Positions 16,151 to 25,021 of a stretch of 64,000 nucleotides of DNA are shown in pieces. Source of the DNA: SG8-41 sp963802355. GTDB lineage: Bacteria > Pseudomonadota > Gammaproteobacteria > Burkholderiales > SG8-41. Both the position numbers and the translations under genes were made by a program. The stretch spans positions 806,001 through 870,000 of the forward strand of contig CAWDIV010000015.1 of the NCBI GenBank assembly GCA_963802355.1. Reading direction: 5' to 3'. Position 1 is the stretch's first letter; every line of letters begins with the position of its first letter. The notes under the pieces were generated by a model, which saw only the letters and a program-made list of their open reading frames with translations, was not told the origin of the DNA and made no database searches.

Positions 16151-17017
16151 TTAGAATTTGTAAAGGCGCTGCGGATTCTCGACGAGAATCCGGCGCCTCG
16201 TAGCCTCGTCCGGCGCCCACTTGCCTAACAGGTTGAATAGCTCGATCGAGCCCACCTTGTCGGCAAACGAGAGATGGGGATAGTCGCTGCCCCAGATCAG
16301 GCGGTCGGGAGCGGTTTCGATCAGGGCGCGCGCCATCGGCTGCACGTCGCTGAAGCCGGGAGCGGTCGACATGCGATAGATGCCGGTCAGCTTCACCCAG
16401 CAGCGCCGCTCGCCGTGTTTCGTGAGTTCGAGGAAATCCTGAAAGCCCTTCTGCTTGACGCCGTCGCGCGCGGGAAACAGTCCGAAATGAGCGACCGTGT
16501 ACTGCACTTTGAGCTTCCTCAGCGTCGGCATCAGCTCGGCGGTCAGCCAGCCCGGCGTGAGGAAATCGAGCTGCCATCCGATCTCCGCGAGGCGCGCGTC
16601 GAGCCGCTCGATGCGCGGCAGCAGCTTCGCCGCGAACCCCCCTTCGTACGGCTTGACCGGGGGTACGTTGATCCGCACCCCGCGCACCCCGAGGGCGTTC
16701 AGACGGTCGAGCTCCGCGTCGGCCACGTTCTCGTCCACGTCCACGATGCCCCGGCATTTCGCACCGACCGCGCGCATGGCGTCGAGCATGCAGGCGTTAT
16801 CGCGCCCGTACGCACTCGGCTGCACGAAGACGAAGCGCTCGATGCCGAGCTTTTTCGCTAGCGCGAGCACGTCTTCGAGCGGCGCCACGGGCGGCGGGTA
16901 GCGCAGATCGGTCCCATAGGGGTAGCGCTCGGCCGGTCCGAACACATGGAAATGGGCGTCGCAGGCGAGTGGCGGCGCGCGGAAGTCGGGCTGCCCTTCA
17001 TCGTGCTCAGAACTCAT
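16151..17017 (-). CDS. Amidohydrolase-superfamily protein, 2-pyrone-4,6-dicarboxylate hydrolase-like
   Basis: A 288-residue TIM-barrel hydrolase. The first-strand metal pair is His22/His24 in CDAHFHVFGPAERYPY; the C-terminal acid is in LIWGSDYPHLSF. The arrangement FVFVQPSAYGRDNACMLDAM, then GVRGVRINVPPVKP, resembles LigI-type PDC hydrolases, which open the lactone formed after protocatechuate 4,5-cleavage. That would suit the LigAB-like genes 8 kb away, but homologues act on other lactones as well. Upstream lies the BKACE gene partner and an inverted-repeat element (17038-17192) separates it from the next Bug gene. Confidence 0.85.
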   Translation of the reverse strand: MSSEHDEGQPDFRAPPLACDAHFHVFGPAERYPYGTDLRYPPPVAPLEDVLALAKKLGIERFVFVQPSAYGRDNACMLDAMRAVGAKCRGIVDVDENVADAELDRLNALGVRGVRINVPPVKPYEGGFAAKLLPRIERLDARLAEIGWQLDFLTPGWLTAELMPTLRKLKVQYTVAHFGLFPARDGVKQKGFQDFLELTKHGERRCWVKLTGIYRMSTAPGFSDVQPMARALIETAPDRLIWGSDYPHLSFADKVGSIELFNLLGKWAPDEATRRRILVENPQRLYKF

Positions 17018-17037
17018 TGCAGGATCCCTGAAGAATT

Positions 17038-17192
17038 AGCCACAGATAAACACAGATAAACACGGATGAACCTCAACCGGGACAAGGTCTTTCCCCCTTC
17101 CTCTGGTGTCCCTCCTTGCAGGCAACCCGCCGCGAAACATTGAGTCCTCTGAATGCAAGTCTATCTGTGTTCATCTGTGTGTATCTGTGGCT
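17038..17192. repeat. Inverted-repeat element (10-nt period)
   Basis: Left arm AGCCACAGATAAACACAGAT at 17038 onward and right arm ending ATCTGTGTGTATCTGTGGCT at 17192 are inverted copies about 32 nt long around a 90-bp centre. Same design as the elements at 8141, 22494 and 45942. Confidence 0.88.
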
Positions 17193-17217
17193 CAAAGATC
17201 TTTGGTTTTCTGGAACA

Positions 17218-18234
17218 TTACTCGATCTTGATTCCCGTCTCGCGCGCGAGCTTCGCCTTCTTCTCGAACTCGGCCTTAATGTAGGCGCTGAACTCGTCCG
17301 GCGAAGCGCTCGCCGTCAGCTCGATTCCCCGTTCGAGGTAGCGCCGGTGCAGCTCCGGCGCCCGGACCGACTTGGCGATCTCGGCGTTCAGCCGCGCCAG
17401 CACTTCCCGCGGCGTTCCCGCCGGGGCAACGATGCCGTTGAAGGTGACCTCCTCGAACTTGGGGACGCCGGACTCGTCCACCGTCGGCAGTTGCGGGAAC
17501 ATCGGCGAGCGCTTGAGACTGGTGACCGCGAGTCCCCTCAGCCTGCCGGAATTGATATATGGCGCCGATGTGCTTATCTGGTCGTACATGATCGTGACGT
17601 GCCCGGCGATGACGTCCACGATCGCTTGCGAGTTGCCCTTGTACGGCACGTGCAGCATCTTGACGCCCGCGTGGCGGTTGAACAGCTCCGCCGCGATATG
17701 ACCGGTCGAGCCCGCCCCGGCCGATGCATAGGACAGCTGTCCCGGCCGCGCCTTTGCGAGCTGGACGAGCTCCTTCGCCGAGCGCACCGGCAGCGCGGGG
17801 TTCACGACCAGCACCATCGGAACGAGACAGGTCAAGGAAACGCCGTTGAAGTCCTTCAACGGATCGTAGCCGGGACTGGCGATGAGCGAAGGCACCGTCG
17901 CAAACGTGTTGGCCATCGCCAGCAGCGTGTAACCATCCGGAGCCGATTTCGCGACGAGCTGCGTGCCGACCAGGCTGCTCGCGCCCGGCCGATTCTCGAC
18001 CACGATCTGTTGCCCCAGGCTTTCGCCGACAGACTGGGCCAACGCGCGGGCGACGATGTCCACGTTGCCGCCCGGCGCGAGCGGCACGACGATGCGGATT
18101 GCGCGGTTGGGATACTGCTGCGCGCTGGCAGCAGCCGCCAGCGCGCAGCAAAGGATGAAGGCGGAACGCGGAAGGATGACCTTTACCCACTCCTCCGCTG
18201 CCCTCTGACCTTGGCCCCCCACCCTAGTCGTCAT
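17218..18234 (-). CDS. Bug-family periplasmic solute-binding receptor (TTT)
   Basis: Receptor of about 338 residues, mature part beginning QQYPNRAIRIVVPLAPGGNVDIVARAL. It has IVVENRPGASSLVGTQ, YASAGAGSTGHIAAEL, HVPYKGNSQAIVDV and LPTVDESGVPKFEEVTF, where the usual PGFE is PKFE. The signal-peptide segment VILPRSAFILCC is encoded by 7-nt repeat units (AAGGATG, AAGGCGG, AACGCGG on the plus strand at 18151-18178), so repeat DNA has entered, or given rise to, the secretion signal. Start uncertain: ATG 18234 is used, 18264 is also possible. Its ligand may be handled by the BKACE and amidohydrolase encoded just downstream. Confidence 0.87.
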   Translation of the reverse strand: MTTRVGGQGQRAAEEWVKVILPRSAFILCCALAAAASAQQYPNRAIRIVVPLAPGGNVDIVARALAQSVGESLGQQIVVENRPGASSLVGTQLVAKSAPDGYTLLAMANTFATVPSLIASPGYDPLKDFNGVSLTCLVPMVLVVNPALPVRSAKELVQLAKARPGQLSYASAGAGSTGHIAAELFNRHAGVKMLHVPYKGNSQAIVDVIAGHVTIMYDQISTSAPYINSGRLRGLAVTSLKRSPMFPQLPTVDESGVPKFEEVTFNGIVAPAGTPREVLARLNAEIAKSVRAPELHRRYLERGIELTASASPDEFSAYIKAEFEKKAKLARETGIKIE

Positions 18235-18258
18235 AATCGACCGCCGACAGTGTAGTTC

Positions 18259-18286
18259 CTTCATCCTTCATCCCTCATCCTTCATC
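18259..18286. repeat. 7-nt tandem array (CTTCATC)4
   Basis: CTTCATC, CTTCATC, CCTCATC, CTTCATC fill the gap between a Bug gene and the aldolase gene and overlap the restored stop codon of the aldolase (18282-18284). Confidence 0.88.
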
Positions 18287-18999
18287 TTAGGACGCCCGCG
18301 TGCTGCCCCTTCATCCGGTAGTAGGTCCAGATCTTGGCAACCACTTTCGGGTTCCAGATCTGCCGCTGTGCCTCTTCGAGTTCCCGGCCCTCCATCGCCT
18401 TGGGCGTCCCGATCATGGCGGCCCGGGTACTGACGCACAGCATTGTCTTCCAGCAGGACCGATGCCACGAAAGCCTCCTCCACGGTGCGGCCGACGATCA
18501 CCGCGCCATGCCCTTGCAGAATCACTGCGAGGTTCTGGCCCAGCGCGAGCGCAACACCGTCGCCCTGCTCGGGGCGCTGGATCAGCGTCTCGTCGGCGCA
18601 TACGGGAACCGCCTTGCCGAACGGAGACCCCATGACACCGATCGGCAGGATCGGCTTGCCGACGACGCTGAAGAGTGTCGCAGTCGGCAGATGGAGATGG
18701 AAAACGGCCATGACATCGGGCCGCGCCCGGAAAACTCCGGTGAATATCGGCGTCTCGCTCGGAGGATTGTTGCCGCCCTCGACCTTACTGCCTTGCGGGT
18801 CCACGACCACCAGGTCATCGGCGGCCATCATTCCCGGATGGCGCCCGGCCGTGCCGCGCATTTCGCGCGGGTTGAGCAGCAGGTTGCCGGTCTCGGGTAT
18901 GCGCGCCCCGGCCAGGCCCGCGTGATCCATCAACCCTTCCATGTACAGGAGCCGGCACGCGGTGGCCAGTGTTTCACGAAGCTGTTGCGTTCCCTGCAT
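18282..18999 (-). pseudogene. Class II aldolase/adducin-family protein, frameshifted near the C-terminus
   Basis: The frame from ATG 18999 reads as a class II aldolase: substrate loop GNLLLNPREMRGT, Glu82 in PSETPIF, metal ligands His101/His103 in FHLHLPTATLF and His164 in LQGHGAVIVG. After QY (about 18430) the continuous frame turns to low-similarity Arg/Gly-rich residues. Skipping one C after the TAC codon restores AAMIGTPKAMEGRELEEAQ and KVVAKIWTYYRMKGQHAG with a stop at 18282. About 50 residues of normal C-terminus are thus out of frame. Could be assembly error. Such enzymes decarboxylate or cleave hydroxy-acid phosphates or act on 3-hydroxy acids; the substrate is unknown. Confidence 0.8.
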
Positions 19000-19072
19000 G
19001 TTTGCATCAGCTCTTACGAGTCACCAGTCACGCTCCATCACGTCACGCTTCATCAGTCACGAATCATCAAGC

Positions 19073-20039
19073 TCAGTCCACCTTCGCCCCGACCTCTTTC
19101 ACTATTTTCCCGTACTTGTCGGTACTCCGAGCGGATCCACTCCGCCATCTCCTCGGGCGTCGTGATCCAGGGCGACAACGCCCCGCCGCGGCCGAATTTT
19201 TCCCGGGTGTCCGGCAGGGCGAGCGCTTTGTTCACCTCGGTGCGCAGGCGGGCCACCACCGTCTCGGGCGTGCCGCGCGGGGCGCATAGCGCGAACCAGA
19301 TGCTGTTCGCGAATCCGGGGTAAAACTCGCCTATCGTCGGCACGTCGGGCAGATACCCCAGGCGGTTCTTGCCCGCCGTGGCGATCGCCCGCAGCTTGCC
19401 CGCCCGGACCTGCGGCGCGGCCGAAGCGCCCGCGAATGCCGCCGCCACTTCGCCGCCGATGACGGCCGCCGTCGCCGGCCCGCCGCCCTTGTAAGGCACA
19501 TGCACCAGATCGATCTTCGCGCGCTGCTTCAGCATCTCCATCGTCAGGTGATGCTGGCTGCCGTTGCCGCCCGAGCCGTAGGTGAGCGGCGGTTTCGCCC
19601 GGCGCGCGAACGCGATGAACTCCTTGAAGTCCTTTACCGGCAGCGAAGGGTGAACCGTGAGCACGAACTCGTTCGATGCAACCGTGGCGATCGGAACCAG
19701 GTCCTTGAGCGGATCGAAGGACATCCTGGAGTACACGTGCGGATTGATCGTCAATATGCTCTCGACGCACAGGAGCAGCGTGTGGCCGTCGGGGGCAGCC
19801 CGGGCAACGAGCTCGGCCGCGATGTTTCCGTTGGAGCCGGTCCGGTTCTCCACCACGAACTGCTGCCCCATCGCTTCCGCCAGAGGCTGCCCCAGCACGC
19901 GCGAGATGATGTCGGGCGCGCTGCCGGGCGGGGCGTGCACGATCACCCGGACGGGTCGGGTCGGGTACTGCGCGAACGAGGCGCCCGCGATCAGCAGCAG
20001 TACCGCAATCCGAAAGACGTTCCTGAGAATGGTCACCAT
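19073..20039 (-). pseudogene. Bug-family receptor, frameshifted in its last 17 codons
   Basis: MVTILRNVFRIAVLLLIAGA is a signal peptide; the body has HAPPGSAPDIISRVLG, VVENRTGSNGNIAAE, YGSGGNGSQHHLTM, HVPYKGGGPATAAV and a shortened VPTIGEFYPGFANSIWF. The continuous frame ends with EYRQVRENSERGRGEGG, which is not Bug-like; removing one C after the TAC codon near 19117 gives EYDKYGKIVKEVGAKVD and a stop at 19073, the normal family ending. The protein may still fold, since only the last helix is affected. AHD- and Phe-rich changes (FAGASAAPQV) distinguish its lobe interface. GTG 20054 is an alternative start. Confidence 0.82.
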
Positions 20040-20054
20040 GCGCGCCTCGTTCAC

Positions 20055-20082
20055 TGAGGGATGAGGGATGAGGGATGAGGGA
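20055..20082. repeat. 7-nt tandem array (TGAGGGA)4
   Basis: Four identical units TGAGGGA. The same gap has ATCCTTC-type units in the opposite sense at 20130-20147, beside the 3' end of the next Bug gene. Confidence 0.9.
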
Positions 20083-20147
20083 TGACCCCCGCAGCGCGGA
20101 CTGTTTGACGGGTTTTCGCGTTAATAGTCATCCTTCCGACTTCATCC

Positions 20148-21104
20148 TTAGTCCAGTTTGACTCCCGCCGGCTGGATCACATTGCGCCAGCGTTCCGCCT
20201 CCTCCTTCATGAATGCCGCCATCTGCGCCGGCGTGCTGCCGACCGGCTCGGCCGACAGGTCCGCCAGCTTCTTCGCGACGTCCGGAAGCTTGAGCGCTTC
20301 GACTATCGCCGCCGAAAGCTGGGCCGCGATTTGCGGAGAGGTCTTCGGCGGCGCCACGATGCCGAACCAGGCGATCGAGACGAAACCCGGAAAGGTTTCC
20401 GACATTGCCGGGACCTCCGGCAGCGCCGCGATGCGCCGCTCGCTGCATACGGCGAGCGCCTTCAGTCTGCCGGATTTTGCGTGCGGCAGGGATACGCCCA
20501 GATTGTCGAACATCAGGTTGACTTCGTTTCCGAGCAGGGCGGTGAGCGCCGGCGCCGTCCCCTTGTAGGGCACGTGCGTGATCCTCAGTCCACCGGCCAT
20601 CGTCTTGAACATCTCGGTGGTGAGATGCGACGTCGTGCCGTTGCCCTGCGAGGCGTAGTTGAGCCGCTCCGGATTGCCTTTTGCATGGGCGATGAGTTCC
20701 TGGACGCTGCCGGCGGGGACCTTGGGATGCACCAACAGCACGTTGGGCACCGCTCCCATCACGCTCACCGTCACGAACCGTGCCGGATCGAAGGCCAGCC
20801 TCGGATACAGGCTCGGGTTGATGACGAGCGGCGGCGGCGGCGCCGACAGCAGCGTGTAACCGTCGGGCTCCGCCCTGTAAACGAGCTCCGCGCCGATGTT
20901 GCCGGCGGCGCCCGGACGATTGTCGACGACGACCGGCTGGCCCCACTTTGCCGCCAGCTTCTCGCCGAAGATGCGCGGCATGATGTCGGCCGTGCCCCCG
21001 GCGGGAAACGGCACGATGATCCGGATGGGGCGGCCGGGATAGTCTTGAGCGTGCGCGGGTAACGCAGCAAGCAGCGCTATGACAAAAATCAAGCGGCGTT
21101 GCAT
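20148..21104 (-). CDS. Bug-family periplasmic solute-binding receptor (TTT)
   Basis: A 318-residue receptor with a short signal peptide (MQRRLIFVIALLAALPAHAQ) and good ribosome site GGAGGG about 9 nt before the ATG. Characteristic parts: FPAGGTADIMPRIFG, VVVDNRPGAAGNIGAE, a run of prolines in LLSAPPPPLVINPSLY, YASQGNGTTSHLTTE, HVPYKGTAPALTAL and VPAMSETFPGFVSIAWFG (no Gly between Glu and Pro). It is divergent from the Rieske dioxygenase genes that start at 21247, with only 142 bp between, so both could be under one control region and the ligand may be the dioxygenase substrate. Confidence 0.9.
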   Translation of the reverse strand: MQRRLIFVIALLAALPAHAQDYPGRPIRIIVPFPAGGTADIMPRIFGEKLAAKWGQPVVVDNRPGAAGNIGAELVYRAEPDGYTLLSAPPPPLVINPSLYPRLAFDPARFVTVSVMGAVPNVLLVHPKVPAGSVQELIAHAKGNPERLNYASQGNGTTSHLTTEMFKTMAGGLRITHVPYKGTAPALTALLGNEVNLMFDNLGVSLPHAKSGRLKALAVCSERRIAALPEVPAMSETFPGFVSIAWFGIVAPPKTSPQIAAQLSAAIVEALKLPDVAKKLADLSAEPVGSTPAQMAAFMKEEAERWRNVIQPAGVKLD

Positions 21105-21246
21105 AAACGCCGTCCCTCCTGCGGCAATGCCGTTCGTCTTGATGGTATTCTACCCACAGTCAGACTCGCACGACATTTGCCACGCCTGGCCACGGAGCGG
21201 AGTGTCCATTAACGCGCGCGAGGCGAATTCAAAGTCAGGAGATTCC

Positions 21247-22485
21247 ATGCCGACGGCTTTCCCCGAACCGCGCACCTGGCCAGCCGAGGGACTCGCGCGC
21301 GTTCCGTACTGGATCTACCAGGACGAGGATATCTATCGACGCGAGCAGGAGCGAATCTTTCGCGGGGCCACGTGGAATTTTCTCGGTCTGGAAGCCGAGC
21401 TGCCGAAGGCGGGCGACTTCAAGAGCACTTTCGTCGGCGAAATGCCGGTGGTGGTGACGCGCGGCGCGGAGGGTGAGTTCCATGCATTCGAGAACCGTTG
21501 CGCGCACCGCGGCGCCCTGCTTTGCATCAAGGAACGCGGAAACGCGAAAGAGTTTGCCTGCGTCTATCACAACTGGACTTACGATCTGCAGGGCAATCTG
21601 ACCGGCGTCGCGTTCCGGCGCGGCATTCAGGGCAAAGGCGGCATGCCGGCGGACGCAAAGCCGGAGAGCGGCGCGCCGCGCAAGCTGCGCGTCACGACCT
21701 ACTGCGGGCTCATATTCGGCACGCTGTCGGGGCTGACGCCGCCGCTGGAGGCCTATCTCGGGCCCGAGATCGCTGCCCGCATCCGTCGCGTGATGAAGGG
21801 GCCTGTCAAGCTGCTGGGCGGCTACAGTCAGATGTTTCCCAACAACTGGAAGCTCTATCTCGACAACGTCAAGGACACCTACCACGCGAGCCTGCTCCAT
21901 TCGTTCTTTGCGACGTTCCGGTTGAACCGCCTGTCGCAGCAAGGCGGCGTCATCGTCGGAGGCGACGGCGGCAATCACGTCAGCTACACCATGATGAGGA
22001 CCGATACGGGTGAGGACGAGTACGAAAAGGCGAAGATGCGCTCGGCGAAGGGCGGCTATCGGCTGGAGGCGCCCGAGCTGCTCGATACCGTGGACGAGAC
22101 GGGCGACGGCATCTCGCTGCAGATACTCGCGGTATTTCCCGGATTCATACTGCAGCAGATCATGAACAGTCTCGCGGTGCGCCAGGTGCTGCCGAAGGGC
22201 GTCACCGGCACCGAGCTCGTCTGGACTTGTTTTGGCTATGCGGACGACGATGAAACCATGACCGAGCGCCGCATGAAGCAGGCGAACCTCATCGGACCGG
22301 CCGGCTTCATCTCCATGGAAGACGGCGCCGCCACCGCTTTCGTGCAGCGCGGCGTGCAGGCAGCTCCCGAGCGCGCGGCGTTCGTGGAAATGGGCGGGCG
22401 CGGAGTCGCCTCCGATGAGTCTCGCGTCTCCGAAACCTCGGTCCGCGGACTGTGGCAGGCGTACCGCCGCCATATGGAAATCTAG
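21247..22485 (+). CDS. Rieske-type aromatic ring-hydroxylating dioxygenase, large (alpha) subunit
   Basis: A 412-residue oxygenase subunit. The Rieske [2Fe-2S] ligands are Cys85-x-His87 in NRCAHRGALL and Cys105-x2-His108 in ACVYHNWTYDL. The mononuclear iron domain has NNWKLYLDNVKDTYHASLLH with Asp206, Asp210, His213 and His218, the conserved bridge and ligands. The frame is open to 21079, but AGGAG 6 nt before ATG 21247 fixes the start. The small subunit follows at 22711. Sequence style is close to anthranilate/salicylate or terephthalate-type oxygenases of aromatic acids; no reductase or ferredoxin gene is nearby. Divergent from a Bug receptor gene. Confidence 0.92.
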   Translation: MPTAFPEPRTWPAEGLARVPYWIYQDEDIYRREQERIFRGATWNFLGLEAELPKAGDFKSTFVGEMPVVVTRGAEGEFHAFENRCAHRGALLCIKERGNAKEFACVYHNWTYDLQGNLTGVAFRRGIQGKGGMPADAKPESGAPRKLRVTTYCGLIFGTLSGLTPPLEAYLGPEIAARIRRVMKGPVKLLGGYSQMFPNNWKLYLDNVKDTYHASLLHSFFATFRLNRLSQQGGVIVGGDGGNHVSYTMMRTDTGEDEYEKAKMRSAKGGYRLEAPELLDTVDETGDGISLQILAVFPGFILQQIMNSLAVRQVLPKGVTGTELVWTCFGYADDDETMTERRMKQANLIGPAGFISMEDGAATAFVQRGVQAAPERAAFVEMGGRGVASDESRVSETSVRGLWQAYRRHMEI

Positions 22486-22493
22486 AAACACAT

Positions 22494-22694
22494 CAAGCCA
22501 CAGATAAACACAGATGAACACGGATAGAACTCAAGACCAATTGAGCCGCAGATACACGCAGATGAACGCAGATAACCCCAAGGAAGAATCACTATGAGAA
22601 GGGAAGTGCCGCTCTCTGTTTTCATCTGTGTGTATCCGTGTTTATCTGTGGCTTGATCGGTTTTTGAATTTCATCTGCGTTTATCTGCGGCTGA
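22494..22694. repeat. Double inverted-repeat element (10-nt period) between dioxygenase alpha and beta genes
   Basis: Four arms in order: AGCCACAGATAAACACAGAT (22496), AGCCGCAGATACACGCAGAT (22544), then TCTGTGTGTATCCGTGTTTA ending GTGGCT (22653), then TCATCTGCGTTTATCTGCGG (22670). Each reverse arm matches one forward arm, so transcripts could pair in two ways. It occupies most of the 225-bp gap. Confidence 0.87.
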
Positions 22695-22710
22695 TTCTTG
22701 CCTTTGATCC

Positions 22711-23187
22711 ATGGACGTCGAGCTGCAGCTTTTGGTCGAGAACCTCCTCGCCCGCTATGTGCACGCGCTCGACGAGGACCGGCTGGAGGACTGGCCGGGT
22801 TTCTTCATCGAGAGCGGACACTACCGCATCACCACCGCTGAAAACCACGAGCGCGGCCTGCCCCTACCCATCATGTACGCCGATTCGCGCGCGATGCTGC
22901 GCGACCGCGTGAGCGCGCTGCGGCACGCCAACATCTACGAGGCCCAGCGCTATCGCCACACGGTGTCCGCCACCCTCGTCGAGCGGCAGGACGCGCACAC
23001 GGCGCGCGCCGTCTCGAACTTCCAGGTATTGCGCATCATGCACACGGGAGAAGCCGCACTCTTCGCGAGCGGGCGCTACCTCGACCGCATCCGTCTCCAG
23101 GACGAGGGCGGAAACCCGCAGTTCGAGGAAAAAATCGTGGTGTGCGACAGCCGGCGGTTTGATACTTTGCTCGCCATCCCGCTCTGA
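22711..23187 (+). CDS. Aromatic ring-hydroxylating dioxygenase, small (beta) subunit
   Basis: A 158-residue cone-fold subunit that packs under the alpha trimer: MDVELQLLVENLLARYVHALDEDRLEDWPGFFIESGHYRI is the standard opening, followed by MYADSRAMLRDRVSALRHANIYEAQRYRHTVS and the strands ARAVSNFQVLRIMHTGEAALFASGRYLDRI. It has no catalytic residues of its own. The gene follows the alpha subunit by 225 bp of repeats; no strong ribosome site is visible (GATCC before ATG), so expression relative to alpha could be reduced. The last residues RRFDTLLAIPL are the normal family end. Confidence 0.9.
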   Translation: MDVELQLLVENLLARYVHALDEDRLEDWPGFFIESGHYRITTAENHERGLPLPIMYADSRAMLRDRVSALRHANIYEAQRYRHTVSATLVERQDAHTARAVSNFQVLRIMHTGEAALFASGRYLDRIRLQDEGGNPQFEEKIVVCDSRRFDTLLAIPL

Positions 23188-23329
23188 GCGGAATGGCGAG
23201 GTGACGAAGTGACGAGGCGACGGTTGACGGATGAATCCTTCGCACGCCCGCTGATAAATTTTGATCCGTGCCGTGCGGGGCGCGGCATCTAGTTTTCGCG
23301 CCGTCCGGCGCGAAAACTAGCGCAGAAAT

Positions 23330-24181
23330 TCACGCTGCCACTTCTTGTACGCATGCCCCATTCACCAGCTTGTCCATTTCCTGCGCCGTGATGACCTTGT
23401 CCTTCAATTCTGCAGGCGCGCCGCCCTTGTGCAGGTGCTCGTACACTTCCCGCAACGCCTTGGCCGCCGCCGCGATCGGCTGGTGGCCCTGCAGCAGGAC
23501 GCGCGCGCCGCGCTGTGCGAAGTCCTCGCGCTTGATGGAGGCCGGCGCGGAGCCTACGATAATGGGCAGCTTTGCGGCCGCGTGGACCGCGCCGACCTGG
23601 TCGAGCGATTCGACGCCAACGACGAATATCGCGTCCACGCCGGTCGCTGCATAGGCTTTCGCTCGCGCCACCGTGCCCTCCGTGCCTTCGACTTTCAGCG
23701 CCGCGGTGCGGCCGGCGATCATGACGTCGGAGCTGCCGCGCGCTTCGACCGCCGCGCGCAGCTTGCCGACCATCTCCGCGGTGGAGATCAACTCGTCGGT
23801 CCCCTCGGACTGGCCGTAAGGCGTGGGCAGGAGCGTGTCCTCTATGCTCATGCAGGAAACGCCTGCATGATCGAGCTCTTGCACCGTGCGCATGACGTTC
23901 AATGCATTCCCGTAGCCGTGATCGGCGTCCACGAGAAGGGGGAGCGTGCTCGCGCGCATGATGCGGCGGATCTGGTCGGCGAACTCGGTCAGGGTGAGCA
24001 CGATGAGATCGGGCGCCGCCAGCGTCGAGTTCGACGCCACCGACCCCGCCAGCATACCGATCTCGTAGCCGACCGCCTCGGCGATGCGCGCCGAGAGCGG
24101 GTCGAAAACGCTTGCCGGCGACAGACACTTCGAACCCGCAAGCACCGCGCGGAATTTCTTGCGTTGTTCACTGTGGTTCAT
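23330..24181 (-). CDS. Isocitrate lyase/PEP mutase-family protein, oxaloacetate decarboxylase-like
   Basis: A 283-residue TIM barrel. Asp85 and Asp87 in LLVDADHGYGNALNV bind Mg, and Glu114 in SCMSIEDTLLPTPYG completes the site. The KKCGH loop of isocitrate and methylisocitrate lyases is absent, which points to oxaloacetate decarboxylase or a 2-hydroxy-3-alkyl malate lyase-like activity. ATG 24181 has GGAGGA 8 nt upstream, better than the upstream ATG at 24217. Neighbours: a convergent dioxygenase beta gene and, upstream, 379 bp without a gene (24182-24560) that hold TGACGAG-type and GTGATGA-type repeats. Its role may be removal of C4 acids formed in aromatic breakdown. Confidence 0.86.
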   Translation of the reverse strand: MNHSEQRKKFRAVLAGSKCLSPASVFDPLSARIAEAVGYEIGMLAGSVASNSTLAAPDLIVLTLTEFADQIRRIMRASTLPLLVDADHGYGNALNVMRTVQELDHAGVSCMSIEDTLLPTPYGQSEGTDELISTAEMVGKLRAAVEARGSSDVMIAGRTAALKVEGTEGTVARAKAYAATGVDAIFVVGVESLDQVGAVHAAAKLPIIVGSAPASIKREDFAQRGARVLLQGHQPIAAAAKALREVYEHLHKGGAPAELKDKVITAQEMDKLVNGACVQEVAA

Positions 24182-24560
24182 ACTTCGTTCCTCCGCATTC
24201 GGGTATGACGGTGACAACTGACGACTGACGAGTGACGGAAAACTGGCCGCAAGGGCATCAGATCGACGAGACAGATCACCAATGTTATAGGATTCCGCCG
24301 TGTCAAATCTTCAGAGCCGGTTTTCCACATTGTGACCGCACGGAAGCTCTACGCTGCGGTCGGCTCTAGATGCAAACAGATCTCGGTTTTTACAGGGACG
24401 GAGGGCGGCGCCGAGCACTGCCGGATGACAACCGGCATGTCGGAGTGGATTACTCGCCGATTGGCTCACGCCGATCTTCAAAGGGCGTGATGAGTGATAG
24501 GTGATACAAGGCACCGCGGCGCGTTGAGCAAACGCTCGTCACTTCTACTTATCACTCGTT
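24182..24560. other. Gap without a gene; repeats only
   Basis: Contains TGACGAC/TGACGAG units at 24207-24238, GTGATGAGTGATAGGTGATA at 24486-24505 and the roughly complementary CGTCACTTCTACTTATCACT at 24537-24556. The middle (24250-24480) shows no reading frame or RNA structure I recognise. Confidence 0.6.
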
Positions 24561-24980
24561 TCAAACCTTCTGCAGATCCTGTCCGTCGGGGAGAGGCCGT
24601 ACATTTGCGAGCGCAACCCACCCTCGGATGATGCGGTAGAGCACCCATAAGCCGACTACCACCACGAGTATCCATGCGAATGGGATGCCGACAATGGTAA
24701 TCGCCAGGATGAATGCAATGATGGCCCACAGCACTGCGTACCAGAAGGTGCGAAGCTGCCAGCTGAAGTGCGAATCGAGATACGTGCCGCGGACGTCGGA
24801 GCGCTTCACGTAATTGATAATCACCGCGATGATCGACGGCCAACCGGTGAGAAAGGCGGTCACGATGAACATCGGTCCGAGGATGCCCATCAGCGCACTG
24901 AAGGCATGCATGGCGTACATCACATGAGTCAGCGTCACCATGCCGCTCGAGGGCATCACCTGGGCCACGCGGAGATCCAT
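24561..24980 (-). CDS. Small inner-membrane protein (DUF4870-like)
   Basis: A 139-residue protein with three probable membrane helices: HAFSALMGILGPMFIVTAFL, then FWYAVLWAIIAFILAITIVG and FAWILVVVVGLWVLYRIIRG. The loop IINYVKRSDVRGTYLDSHFSWQLRTFWY between the first two is characteristic: betaproteobacterial homologues share DVRGTWLxSHxxWQxRTFW. I recall these as DUF4870-like membrane proteins without assigned function. The start is unsure, with ATG codons at residues 1, 9 and 14. No operon partner is evident: the flanking genes are a lyase 379 bp away and a Bug gene upstream of which this one does not overlap. Confidence 0.82.
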   Translation of the reverse strand: MDLRVAQVMPSSGMVTLTHVMYAMHAFSALMGILGPMFIVTAFLTGWPSIIAVIINYVKRSDVRGTYLDSHFSWQLRTFWYAVLWAIIAFILAITIVGIPFAWILVVVVGLWVLYRIIRGWVALANVRPLPDGQDLQKV

Positions 24981-25021
24981 GCCCTTATGTGGGGGGTGGC
25001 GCCGGGAAGTTCAATAGCTGT

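Noticed and set aside
22494..22694. Repeats considered as a CRISPR array
   Set aside because: Arms are inverted and made of 10-nt units, spacing is irregular, and no unique equal-length spacers or cas genes exist.
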